Of a stretch of DNA of 64,000 nucleotides, positions 9,498 through 16,627 are shown in pieces. Source of the DNA: Kribbella flavida DSM 17836 (GTDB lineage: Bacteria; Actinomycetota; Actinomycetes; Propionibacteriales; Kribbellaceae); the NCBI RefSeq assembly GCF_000024345.1, contig NC_013729.1:6944001-7008000 (forward strand), read 5' to 3'. The notes beneath the pieces were generated by a model. It was not told the DNA's origin and ran no database searches. It saw only the letters and a program-made list of their open reading frames with translations. The position numbers and the translations under genes were made by a program. Position 1 is the stretch's first letter. Each line of letters starts with the position of its first letter.

Positions 9498-10118
9498 TCA
9501 GTACGGGTAGGTGTCGTCCCGCCTGGTCGGGTCCATGTCCCAGAGCGAGAACTCGACCACCTTGTGCGACTCCTCGCCGCCGGCCGGGCTGAGGCCGACC
9601 GTGTCGTAGTCCTTGGAGCCGAGCCCGTCGAGGTAGCCGAGCAGCTCGAACGCCGAGCGGGCATCATCGATATCGTCGATCTCGTCGTCGTTTCCCTGGA
9701 TCACAGCCTCGTCGGCGCGGCTGCGCACGTAGGCGATGAACGCCTCCGGATCGGTCACCACGAAGTCGTAGCGGGCCTGGTAGCTGAGCCGCATCCCGTT
9801 CTCCGGGACCAGCGGCTCGTCCAGGTCGGCCACCCCCTCGACCAGCTCCCGGTAGTCGGCCGGGTCGTCGAAGTCGTCCGGCCCGAGCGGCACGTCGTCC
9901 AGCTCGTCGGGGTCGTAGGAGTCGATGCCGAGAAAGATGTCTCCCCAGCCCCGCTCGTGCACCGCGTCGGCCAGCACCCGGGACTGGACCCGGACGTTCT
10001 CGATCGCCGTGGTGGCCCGCAGGTCGTGCAGGTCCAAGGCGTCGGCCTGCTCCAGCAGCACCTTGGCAAGTTCGCGGGCGGCCTCGGCGGCCGAGGCGGG
10101 CTCAAGCGGCTCACTCAT
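9498..10118 (-). CDS. Acidic hypothetical protein
   Basis: About 206 residues, start at ATG 10116-10118 (MSEPLEPASAAEAAREL). The protein is soluble and strongly acidic in the middle (SYDPDELDDVPLGPDDFDDP), has a helical N-terminal segment (AKVLLEQADALDLHDLRATT) and ends FSLWDMDPTRRDDTYPY. There is no signal peptide or membrane helix. I do not recognise the family. Its start overlaps the stop of the acyl-CoA oxidase gene by 8 bp, so the two are probably translationally coupled, yet no functional link is evident. Confidence 0.7.
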   Translation of the reverse strand: MSEPLEPASAAEAARELAKVLLEQADALDLHDLRATTAIENVRVQSRVLADAVHERGWGDIFLGIDSYDPDELDDVPLGPDDFDDPADYRELVEGVADLDEPLVPENGMRLSYQARYDFVVTDPEAFIAYVRSRADEAVIQGNDDEIDDIDDARSAFELLGYLDGLGSKDYDTVGLSPAGGEESHKVVEFSLWDMDPTRRDDTYPY

Positions 10119-12078
10119 GCAGCGACCGTACAACCATCGGTACGTCGACCGCCGCGCCCGGTACGCCGAACGCGTCGACCAGGCTGCTCGCGTGCGGCCG
10201 GACCCGCCCGCACAGGTCGTTCACCAGCGCCGTGATCGCCTTGGACCGCGGGCCGGACAGCCGGCCGTGCTCCATGAACCAGGCCCGGTCGTTCTCGATC
10301 GTGGTCAGCGCGTGCAGGTCGTACAGCTCCTTCAGCCGGTCCCGCGTCTCCCCCTCCGGTGCGGCGTGCACGGCGCGCTGGAACGCCTCCAGCACGACCC
10401 GCTCGACGTGCGCCCGGCCGGCCGCGATGACGTGGTCCTGGCACCGGTTGAACACCTCGAACGCCTCGTCGCCGGCGTCGATCCCGGCCCGCAGCCGGCG
10501 GGCCACGCCGGCCAGCATGTGCTGCTCGCGGAACCGCAGCAGCCCGGAGTGGTAGTCGTCGTCACGGAGCCCGGCGTCCGGGTCACCCGCGTCCGACCGG
10601 TTCGGCACGGCGTCGCGCAGCCGCTCGATCAGCCCGCGCAGCGCGGTCTTCTCCACCGCGATCTCGACCGCCTGCCCGGCCACGAACCGCGCGGTGCCGA
10701 GCGGGTCGAGCTTGCCGAACGACTCCCGGTAGTCGGTCAGCAGGCCCTTCGCGACCAGCTGCAGCAGGACGGTGTTGTCGCCCTCGAAGGTGGTGAACAC
10801 GTCGGTGTCCGCCTTCAGCGTCGAGAGCCGGTTCTCGGCCAGGTAGCCGGCCCCGCCGCAGGCCTCCCGGCACAGCTGGATCGTCTCGGTCGCGTGCCAG
10901 GTGCCGACGGCCTTGGTGCCCGCGGCCTGGGCCTCCAGCGCCCGGCGGTCGTGCTCGTCGCTCCGGCTTCCGCCGTCCGGCGCGCTGCCGCCGTCCTGCC
11001 CGGTGGCGGTGTCGGCGCCGAAGATCCGGGCGAACTCGTCGACCAGCTCGGCCTGGGCGAAGTGCAGGGCGTAGGTCCGGGCGAGCAGCGGAAGCAGCCG
11101 GCGCTGATGCATCCGGTAGTCCAGCAGCAGCGCCTCCTCCGGGCTGCCGGGCGCGCCGAACTGCCGTCGCTGCTCGGCGTACCGGACGGCGATCGTCAGC
11201 GCCACCTTGCTCGCGTTGATCGCGGCGCCGCCGACCGAGACCCGGCCCTGGACCAGCGTGCCGAGCATCGTGAAGAACCGGCGGTCCGGGTTCTCGATCT
11301 CGCTGCGGTAGGTGCCGTCGGCATCCACCTGGGCGTACCGGTCGAGCAGCGCCTCGCGCGGCACCCGGACCTGGTCGAAGACGATCCGGCCGTTGTCGAC
11401 GCCGTTCAGCCCGAGCTTGGGGCCGCAGTCGCTGATCGTCACGCCGGTCACCGGCTGCCCGTCGTCGGTCCGGATCGGCACCAGCAGGCAGTGCACGCCG
11501 AGGGTCTGGCCGCCGACCACCAGCTGCGCGAACACCGCGGCCAGCCGGCCGTGCCGGGCCGCGTTGCCGATGTAGTCCTTGCGCGCGGACGCGGTCGGCG
11601 TGTGCACGACGAACTCCCCGGTCGCCGGGTCGTACGTCGCGGTGGTCTCGAGCGCCTGCACGTTCGACCCGTGGCCGGTCTCGGTCATCGCGAAGCAGCC
11701 GAGCAGGTCACCGGTGAGCGCGTCGGCCAGGTACCGCTCGTGGTGCCGCTCGGTCCCCAGGTGCAGGATCGCGCCGGCGAACAGCCCGAACTGGACGCCC
11801 GCCTTGACCATCAGCGACAGGTCCCCGAAGGCGAGCGTCTCGAAGCCGGCGATGAAACCGCCCAGGTCGCCCTGGCCGCCGTACTCCTTGGGAAAGCCGC
11901 GGACCGGGTGACCCTGCGCGGCCACCTCCCGCAGGGTGGCCAGCACCTGGTCGCGGTACTCGTCCCGCGACAGCCGCAGCCCCGCGTCCAGCAGGCCGGC
12001 GTGCGTCGCCAGCCCGTCCCGTACGACGTCGCGCGCGGCCTTGTGCGGCCCGTCCAAGTACTCCCGCAGCCCGGTCAT
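10111..12078 (-). CDS. Acyl-CoA oxidase/dehydrogenase-family flavoenzyme
   Basis: 655 residues, longer than usual acyl-CoA dehydrogenases (about 380) and in the range of acyl-CoA oxidases. Diagnostic segments are the flavin/substrate stretch CFAMTETGHGSNVQALET (about residues 130-147), DQVRVPREALLDRY, QGRVSVGGAAINASK, and the C-terminal CREACGGAGYLAENR followed by TTFEGDNTVLLQL, as in ACOX proteins. It should oxidise an acyl-CoA to the trans-2-enoyl-CoA using FAD, with oxygen or ETF as acceptor; the sequence does not decide which. A Gly/Ser/Asp-rich insertion (GQDGGSAPDGGSRSDEHD) sits in the middle of the C-terminal half. First gene of a two-gene unit with the acidic protein. Confidence 0.88.
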   Translation of the reverse strand: MTGLREYLDGPHKAARDVVRDGLATHAGLLDAGLRLSRDEYRDQVLATLREVAAQGHPVRGFPKEYGGQGDLGGFIAGFETLAFGDLSLMVKAGVQFGLFAGAILHLGTERHHERYLADALTGDLLGCFAMTETGHGSNVQALETTATYDPATGEFVVHTPTASARKDYIGNAARHGRLAAVFAQLVVGGQTLGVHCLLVPIRTDDGQPVTGVTISDCGPKLGLNGVDNGRIVFDQVRVPREALLDRYAQVDADGTYRSEIENPDRRFFTMLGTLVQGRVSVGGAAINASKVALTIAVRYAEQRRQFGAPGSPEEALLLDYRMHQRRLLPLLARTYALHFAQAELVDEFARIFGADTATGQDGGSAPDGGSRSDEHDRRALEAQAAGTKAVGTWHATETIQLCREACGGAGYLAENRLSTLKADTDVFTTFEGDNTVLLQLVAKGLLTDYRESFGKLDPLGTARFVAGQAVEIAVEKTALRGLIERLRDAVPNRSDAGDPDAGLRDDDYHSGLLRFREQHMLAGVARRLRAGIDAGDEAFEVFNRCQDHVIAAGRAHVERVVLEAFQRAVHAAPEGETRDRLKELYDLHALTTIENDRAWFMEHGRLSGPRSKAITALVNDLCGRVRPHASSLVDAFGVPGAAVDVPMVVRSLHE

Positions 12079-12148
12079 GGCCCCAACCTATGCCGGAGGT
12101 CTCGAAAAACTAAGGACAATCGGGGGTTACCTGCCGCATCTGCGGCCC

Positions 12149-12154
12149 TAAGAT
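12149..12154 (+). promoter_or_regulatory. Candidate -10 element for a leaderless transcript of the molybdate operon
   Basis: TAAGAT matches the actinobacterial -10 consensus TANNNT and ends seven bases before ATG 12162. That is the spacing expected when transcription starts at the A of the start codon. No Shine-Dalgarno sequence precedes this ATG. The -35 region (GTTACC near 12126) is weak. Confidence 0.45.
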
Positions 12155-12161
12155 GGCCAGC

Positions 12162-12557
12162 ATGCCGATTTTGCGGATCAGTGAGGCGGCCGCTCTGCTC
12201 GGGGTCAGCGACGACACCGTGCGGCGCTGGATCGACCAGAAGCGCCTGCCCGCCACCGAGCAGGGCGGCCGGATGGCCGTCGACGGCCGGGAGCTGGCGG
12301 CGTTCGCGCAGCGGCTGGCCGAGTCGCCGGAGCCGGGCACCACCACCGCCGCCTCGGCCCGGAACCGGATGCGCGGCATCGTCACCCGGGTGGTCAAGGA
12401 CGGCGTGATGGCTCAGGTCGAGCTGCAGACCGGGCCGTTCCGGGTCGTCTCGCTGATGAGCCGCGAGGCGGCCGACGAGCTCGGCCTCGAGCCGGGCGTC
12501 GTCGCGGTGGCCTCGATCAAGTCCACCCACGTCGTCGTCGAGATCCCGGAGGCCTAG
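12162..12557 (+). CDS. HTH-MOP protein: molybdopterin/molybdate-binding regulator
   Basis: About 131 residues. The N-terminal MerR/excisionase-like helix-turn-helix (RISEAAALLGVSDDTVRRWI, residues 5-24) is followed by a C-terminal MOP/TOBE domain (NRMRGIVTRVVKDGVMAQVE, then EPGVVAVASIKSTHVVVEIP), which binds oxyanions such as molybdate. This architecture fits a one-component molybdate sensor. It ends at 12557 and modA starts at 12558, so it heads the operon and probably regulates it. ATG 12162 is preferred over ATG 12153, which overlaps the -10-like TAAGAT; the upstream start would add only MAS. Confidence 0.85.
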   Translation: MPILRISEAAALLGVSDDTVRRWIDQKRLPATEQGGRMAVDGRELAAFAQRLAESPEPGTTTAASARNRMRGIVTRVVKDGVMAQVELQTGPFRVVSLMSREAADELGLEPGVVAVASIKSTHVVVEIPEA

Positions 12558-13379
12558 ATGCCGCGTCGAACCAGTTCCCCGGCGAAACCGACGCCAGGAG
12601 TCGTGAAGGCAGGGCGGCGAGTCCTGGCCGGTGTGGTGGCCGTTGCCGGCCTGCTCGCGTCGGCCGCGTGCGGGTCGGGTGACTCCCCGGCCGCGTCGGC
12701 GAACGGTTCCGGCGTCGACGGCACGGTCACCGTGTTCGCGGCGGCCTCGCTCACCGGCAGCTTCACCCGGCTCGGCAAGGACTTCGAGGCAGCGCACCCG
12801 GGCGTCGAGGTGGTCTTCAACTTCGCCGGCAGCTCGGCGCTGGCCCAGCAGATCAACCAGGGCGCGCCGGCCGACGTCTTCGCCTCGGCCGCGCCGAAGA
12901 ACCTGGACCAGGTCACCGGCAAGGGCACCCCGACCACTTTCGTCCGGAACCGGCTGGAGATCGCCGTGCCGAAGGGCAACCCGGGCAAGGTCACCGGGCT
13001 GCGCGACTTCGCCGATCCCGGCCGCAAGATCGCGCTCTGCGCCGAGCAGGTGCCGTGCGGCGCGGCCGCGCGGAAGGTGTTCGCCGCGGCCCGGATCACC
13101 CCGGAGCCGGACAGCCTGGAGCAGGACGTCAAAGCAGCACTGACCAAGGTCGGGCTGGGCGAGGTGGACGCCGCGCTGGTCTACCGGACCGACGTACTCG
13201 CGGCGAAGGACAAGGTCGAGGGCATCGAGTTCCCCGAGGCGGCGCAGGCGGTCAACGACTACCCGATCGCGACGCTGACCACGGCCCCGAACGCCGAGGG
13301 CGCCCAGGCGTTCGTCGACTTCGTCCTGTCGCCGGCGGGCAAGAAGGTCCTGGCCGAGGCTGGTTTCGACGTTCCGTGA
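12558..13379 (+). CDS. modA: ModA, molybdate ABC transporter substrate-binding lipoprotein
   Basis: 273 residues. A basic N-terminus leads into a hydrophobic signal ending LLASAAC, with Cys as likely lipidation site. The mature part shows the ModA pattern: VTVFAAASLTGSFTRLG, VEVVFNFAGSSALAQQI, GAPADVFASAAPKNLD, IPLA-type hinge RNRLEIAVPKGNPG, DVKAALTKVGLGEVDAALVYRTD and a C-terminal FVDFVLSPAGKKVLAEAGF. It captures molybdate (or tungstate) outside the membrane and delivers it to ModB. The start ATG directly follows the stop of the HTH-MOP gene, and the stop overlaps the GTG of modB, so all genes are translationally linked. Confidence 0.95.
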   Translation: MPRRTSSPAKPTPGVVKAGRRVLAGVVAVAGLLASAACGSGDSPAASANGSGVDGTVTVFAAASLTGSFTRLGKDFEAAHPGVEVVFNFAGSSALAQQINQGAPADVFASAAPKNLDQVTGKGTPTTFVRNRLEIAVPKGNPGKVTGLRDFADPGRKIALCAEQVPCGAAARKVFAAARITPEPDSLEQDVKAALTKVGLGEVDAALVYRTDVLAAKDKVEGIEFPEAAQAVNDYPIATLTTAPNAEGAQAFVDFVLSPAGKKVLAEAGFDVP

Positions 13380-14188
13380 GCACCCGCGGCCGGAGGAGAC
13401 GGACGGGTGGCCGACTGCCGGTCGTCCTGCTGCTGCCCGCGCTGCTCGGGCTCGCCTTCCTGCTCGTTCCGTTGATCGGCCTGCTGCTCGAAGCCCCCTG
13501 GTCGACGTTGCCGTCCCGGTTGTTCAGCGCCGAGGTCGGCCAGGCCCTGCGGCTGTCGCTGATCTGTGCGAGTGCCGCGACCGTGCTCTGCCTGCTGTTC
13601 GGCATTCCGCTCGCCTGGCTGCTCGCCCGGGCGGACATCCCCGGCCGCGGCGTGCTCCGGGCGCTGGTGACCGTTCCCCTGGTTCTGCCCCCGGTCGTCG
13701 GCGGGGTGGCGCTGCTGCTCGTCCTGGGACGCCGCGGGCTGATCGGCGAGCGGCTCGATCTGTGGTTCGGCCTGACCCTGCCGTTCACCACCGCCGGCGT
13801 GATCGTCGCGGAGGCGTTCGTGGCGATGCCGTTCCTGGTGATCTCGGTCGAGGGCGCACTGCGGGCGGCCGACCCGCGGTACGAGGAAGCGGCGGCCACC
13901 CTCGGCGCGGGACGCTGGCTGACCTTTCGCCGGGTCACGCTCCCGTCGATCGCGCCGGGCGTCGTCGCCGGCGCGGTGCTGTGCTGGGCCCGCGCGCTCG
14001 GTGAGTTCGGCGCCACGATCACCTTCGCCGGCAACCTGCCGGGCCGGACCACCACCATGCCGCTGGCGGTCTACCTGGCGCTGGAGACGGACCCCGACGT
14101 GGCGGTGGTCCTCAGCCTGGTCCTCCTGCTCGTCTCCGTGGCGGTCCTGGCCTGTCTGCGCGAGCGCTGGATCGGCGGCCTGCGATGA
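13376..14188 (+). CDS. modB: ModB, molybdate ABC transporter permease
   Basis: About 270 residues starting at GTG 13376 within GTGA shared with the modA stop. After a basic N-terminus the first helix is VVLLLPALLGLAFLLVPLIG, followed by further helices (LSLICASAATVLCLLFGIPLAWLLA; LVTVPLVLPPVVGGVALLLV) and the cytoplasmic EAA loop EEAAATLGAGRWLTFRRVTLP, which docks onto ModC. The conserved ARALGEFGATITFAGN segment is characteristic of molybdate/sulfate permeases. It ends in an ATGA overlap with modC. Confidence 0.95.
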   Translation: MSTRGRRRRTGGRLPVVLLLPALLGLAFLLVPLIGLLLEAPWSTLPSRLFSAEVGQALRLSLICASAATVLCLLFGIPLAWLLARADIPGRGVLRALVTVPLVLPPVVGGVALLLVLGRRGLIGERLDLWFGLTLPFTTAGVIVAEAFVAMPFLVISVEGALRAADPRYEEAAATLGAGRWLTFRRVTLPSIAPGVVAGAVLCWARALGEFGATITFAGNLPGRTTTMPLAVYLALETDPDVAVVLSLVLLLVSVAVLACLRERWIGGLR

Positions 14189-15252
14189 CCTTGCACGCCG
14201 ACCTGCACGTACGCCGTACCGGCTTCGAACTGGCGATGGAGTTGTCGGTCGCCCCGGGCGAGGTGGTCGCCCTGCTCGGCCCGAACGGCGCCGGGAAGAC
14301 CACCGCCCTGCGTGCACTCGCCGGCCTGCTGCCGCTCGACGACGGCCGGATCACCCTCGACGACGACCTGTGGGACGAGCCGCCCGGCGTCTTCCGCCCG
14401 GCCGACCGACGCCCGATCGGGGTCGTCTTCCAGGACTACCTGCTGTTCGACCACATGAGCGCGCTGGAGAACGTTGCCTTCGGCCTGCGCGCTCGGGGTG
14501 TCGGCAAGCACACCGCCCGGGCCGAGGCTCTCCGCTGGCTGTCCACGGTCGGTCTTGCCGAGCACGCCGCGTCCCGTCCCCGTTCCCTCTCCGGTGGCCA
14601 AGCCCAGCGCGTCGCGCTGGTCAGGGCTCTAGCGACTGAGCCCGAACTGTTGCTGCTGGACGAGCCACTCGCTGCCCTCGACGCCGGGACCACCCTGCAC
14701 GTCCGCGCCGAGCTCGGCCAGCACCTGTCCCGCTACGAGGGCCGCACGCTACTGGTCACGCATGACCCCCTCGACGCCATGGTCCTCGCCGACCGCCTGG
14801 TCATCGTCGAGAACGGCCGGGTCGTCCAGGAAGGCGCTCCCACCGAAATCGCCCGCCGCCCCCGGACGGACTACGTCGCTCACCTGGTCGGCCTCAACCT
14901 GTACCGAGGTACCGCCGAAGGCACCACCGTTCACCTGGCCGCCGGCGGCACCGTCACCACCGCCACCCCGGCCACCGGTCCTGTGCACGTGTCGTTCCCC
15001 CCGTCGGCCGTCAGCCTCTACCCCGACCGCCCCAGCGGCAGCCCCCGCAACACCTGGCCGGTCGTCGTCACCGGGATCGAGCAGCACGCCCACACGGTCC
15101 GAGTCCGCCTCTCGCCCGCTCCGGACTCGTCGGCCCCCACCGATCTGCTCACCGACGTCACCACCGCCGCAGTCGCCGAGCTCCACCTCACCCCCGGCCG
15201 CCACCTCTGGGCCACCCTCAAAGCCACCGAGACCCAGACCTACCCCAGCTGA
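14185..15252 (+). CDS. modC: ModC, molybdate ABC transporter ATP-binding protein
   Basis: 355 residues. Walker A GPNGAGKTT (residues about 33-41), Q-loop VFQDYLLFDHMS, signature LSGGQAQR, Walker B LLLLDEPLAALD and the H-loop LLVTHDPLDAM make a complete nucleotide-binding domain. The C-terminal third is a MOP/TOBE-like domain (ARRPRTDYVAHLVGLNLYRG, later VVVTGIEQHAHTVRVRL), where molybdate can inhibit transport. Start ATG overlaps the modB stop by 4 bp. The operon ends here and a long hairpin follows. The molybdopterin oxidoreductase at 29982 is a possible beneficiary of the imported molybdate. Confidence 0.95.
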   Translation: MTLHADLHVRRTGFELAMELSVAPGEVVALLGPNGAGKTTALRALAGLLPLDDGRITLDDDLWDEPPGVFRPADRRPIGVVFQDYLLFDHMSALENVAFGLRARGVGKHTARAEALRWLSTVGLAEHAASRPRSLSGGQAQRVALVRALATEPELLLLDEPLAALDAGTTLHVRAELGQHLSRYEGRTLLVTHDPLDAMVLADRLVIVENGRVVQEGAPTEIARRPRTDYVAHLVGLNLYRGTAEGTTVHLAAGGTVTTATPATGPVHVSFPPSAVSLYPDRPSGSPRNTWPVVVTGIEQHAHTVRVRLSPAPDSSAPTDLLTDVTTAAVAELHLTPGRHLWATLKATETQTYPS

Positions 15253-15268
15253 CCCAGCTCCGTACTCC

Positions 15269-15329
15269 GACTTTGAGCACGCGCCAGCCACCACATCGGC
15301 GTACGAGTGGCTGGCACGTGCTCAGAGTC
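15269..15329. terminator. Long imperfect inverted repeat (23-nt arms) after modC
   Basis: Arms 15269-15291 and 15307-15329 pair over 23 positions with one G-U wobble and one mismatch, around a 15-nt loop. The left arm starts GACTTTGAGCACG and the right arm ends CGTGCTCAGAGTC. It begins 17 bases past the modC stop. There is no following T-run, and it is nearly symmetric so it would fold on either strand. Most likely a transcription terminator or mRNA-end stabiliser; a mobile-element footprint is possible but nothing else supports it. Confidence 0.6.
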
Positions 15330-15415
15330 GCGTCGGGCGCCGGCCGGGCGCGCTTGTTGCCTGGCGCAACGAGGGGGACGGCGGATACTGGGGGGTGGAC
15401 CAGACCGCGCGAGGG

Positions 15416-16384
15416 ATGGGGAGCACCGTGATCGAGCCGAGTGTCGAGTGGCGGGAAGTGGTGCACGACGACGAGGCCGAGCGGCACCGGCGGCAGGCGG
15501 AGCGGTTCGTGGAGCTGCAGGCACGCAGGTCGGGGGAGTTCGGCGCCGGGCGCGCGTCGCACCGCCAGCAGGTGGCCGCGTTACGGGCCGTGCTGACGGT
15601 GCCGAGCGACCTCCCGGAGTACGCGCAGCAAGGACTGTTCCGCGTCCCCGACACGTACGACGCCTGGGTGCGGCTCTCGAACGGCGGCTTCAACCGGGCG
15701 CCGGACGCGGTCCCCGACGTGCACGGCTTCGCGGTGAAGGTGTTCGGCACCAGCGGGCCGGCCGCGCTCGGCGGCGAGGCGGTCTGCCAGGACCTCGTCC
15801 TGATCAACCACGAGCGGCTCAGCTCTCCGACCAGCGAGGAGTTCACCACGCTGGTCACCACCGCCGCCGGCACGTCCGGCCAGGTCCTGCGCGCGGTCGC
15901 CCGGCAGCCCAGCCTCTTCCCTCGCCTCCGAGCGGCCTCCGCCGCGCTGAAGACGCCGTTCTCCGGGTTCGCGACCCAGGACTTCTTCAGCGCCGCCCCG
16001 ATCGCCTTCGGCCCGTACGCCGTCCGCGTGAAGCTCGCCGCCCGCGCGGACCAGGTCGATCCGCGCGCGTCCGGCGACTGGGCGGCCGACGTGCACGCCC
16101 GGCTCGCCGACGGCCCGCTGCACTACGACCTCCAGGTCCAGTTCTTCGTCGACGAGCAGCGCACGCCGATCGAGGACGCCTCGGTGGTCTGGGACACGCC
16201 CTGCCTGACCGTCGCCCGGTTGACCGTCCCACGGCAGCGGCCGGACCCGGCCCTGGCCGACGAGATCGAGCGCGCGAGCTTCGACCCGTGGACCGCGAAG
16301 GCCGAGCACCGGCCGCTGGGTGAGGTGATGCGGGCCCGCCGGATCGCCTACGCGGCCAGCCGGCAGAACCGGGACGCGCAGTGA
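15416..16384 (+). CDS. Catalase-fold (catalase-like domain) protein
   Basis: About 322 residues, shorter than true catalases (about 480-700). The catalase-type beta-barrel core is recognisable from RLSNGGFNRAPDAVPD, VHGFAVKVFG, CQDLVLINHERLSSPTSEEF, TPFSGFATQDFFSAAPIAFG and HYDLQVQFFVDE. The classical haem signature around the distal His and the proximal RxxxYxDTQ motif are not visible, so peroxide dismutation cannot be claimed. Such small relatives may be haem peroxidases or fatty-acid hydroperoxide enzymes. Two starts compete: ATG 15416, or GTG 15428 with GGGGAG four bases upstream (four residues shorter). It is separated from modC by the long hairpin, so it is probably its own unit. Confidence 0.75.
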   Translation: MGSTVIEPSVEWREVVHDDEAERHRRQAERFVELQARRSGEFGAGRASHRQQVAALRAVLTVPSDLPEYAQQGLFRVPDTYDAWVRLSNGGFNRAPDAVPDVHGFAVKVFGTSGPAALGGEAVCQDLVLINHERLSSPTSEEFTTLVTTAAGTSGQVLRAVARQPSLFPRLRAASAALKTPFSGFATQDFFSAAPIAFGPYAVRVKLAARADQVDPRASGDWAADVHARLADGPLHYDLQVQFFVDEQRTPIEDASVVWDTPCLTVARLTVPRQRPDPALADEIERASFDPWTAKAEHRPLGEVMRARRIAYAASRQNRDAQ

Positions 16385-16423
16385 GAAATCCTCAGCACGA
16401 CGTTCCCACGTCGAAGTTACGGC

Positions 16424-16530
16424 CTGTGACAGCACTGCCACGAATCGACATGATGTCACAGCGCTTTCCCCGCTCAAAGTGAGCGGAATGTGACAAAGAG
16501 TGTTTAGTTACTCACTCGTAGTGCGTGAGT
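16424..16530 (+). promoter_or_regulatory. Repeat-rich promoter region of the class III lanthipeptide operon
   Basis: The heptamer TGTGACA or its complement occurs three times in 71 bp: 16425-16431 (+), 16454-16460 (as TGTCACA) and 16489-16495 (+). The first two form an 8-bp inverted repeat CTGTGACA/TGTCACAG. A 7-bp perfect stem CCGCTCA-AAG-TGAGCGG lies at 16470-16486, and ACTCAC/GTGAGT (16510-16515/16525-16530) is a further inverted repeat. The block ends about 100 bp before the lanKC start and is the natural place for binding by a pathway regulator such as the response regulator at 24854-25453. Exact promoter elements are not clear. Confidence 0.5.
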
Positions 16531-16627
16531 TCTTCACGGTCTAGTCGTGACGCGATGCACTACGCCGACCCCCCTCGCGCTGCCCAAGATGTGCCGGGGC
16601 ACCGACGAGAGAGGGGGACGAACCGCC

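Noticed and set aside
14762-15415. N-terminal extension of the catalase-fold protein into modC
   Set aside because: The open frame continues upstream, but it overlaps modC in another frame with Pro/Ser-rich low complexity. The start near 15416-15428 has a plausible ribosome-binding site.
16547-16627. Upstream ATG for lanKC adding 27 residues
   Set aside because: The extension MTRCTTPTPLALPKMCRG has no counterpart in LanKC proteins. GTG 16628 begins the conserved YCLADRLFYD region and has a purine-rich site upstream.
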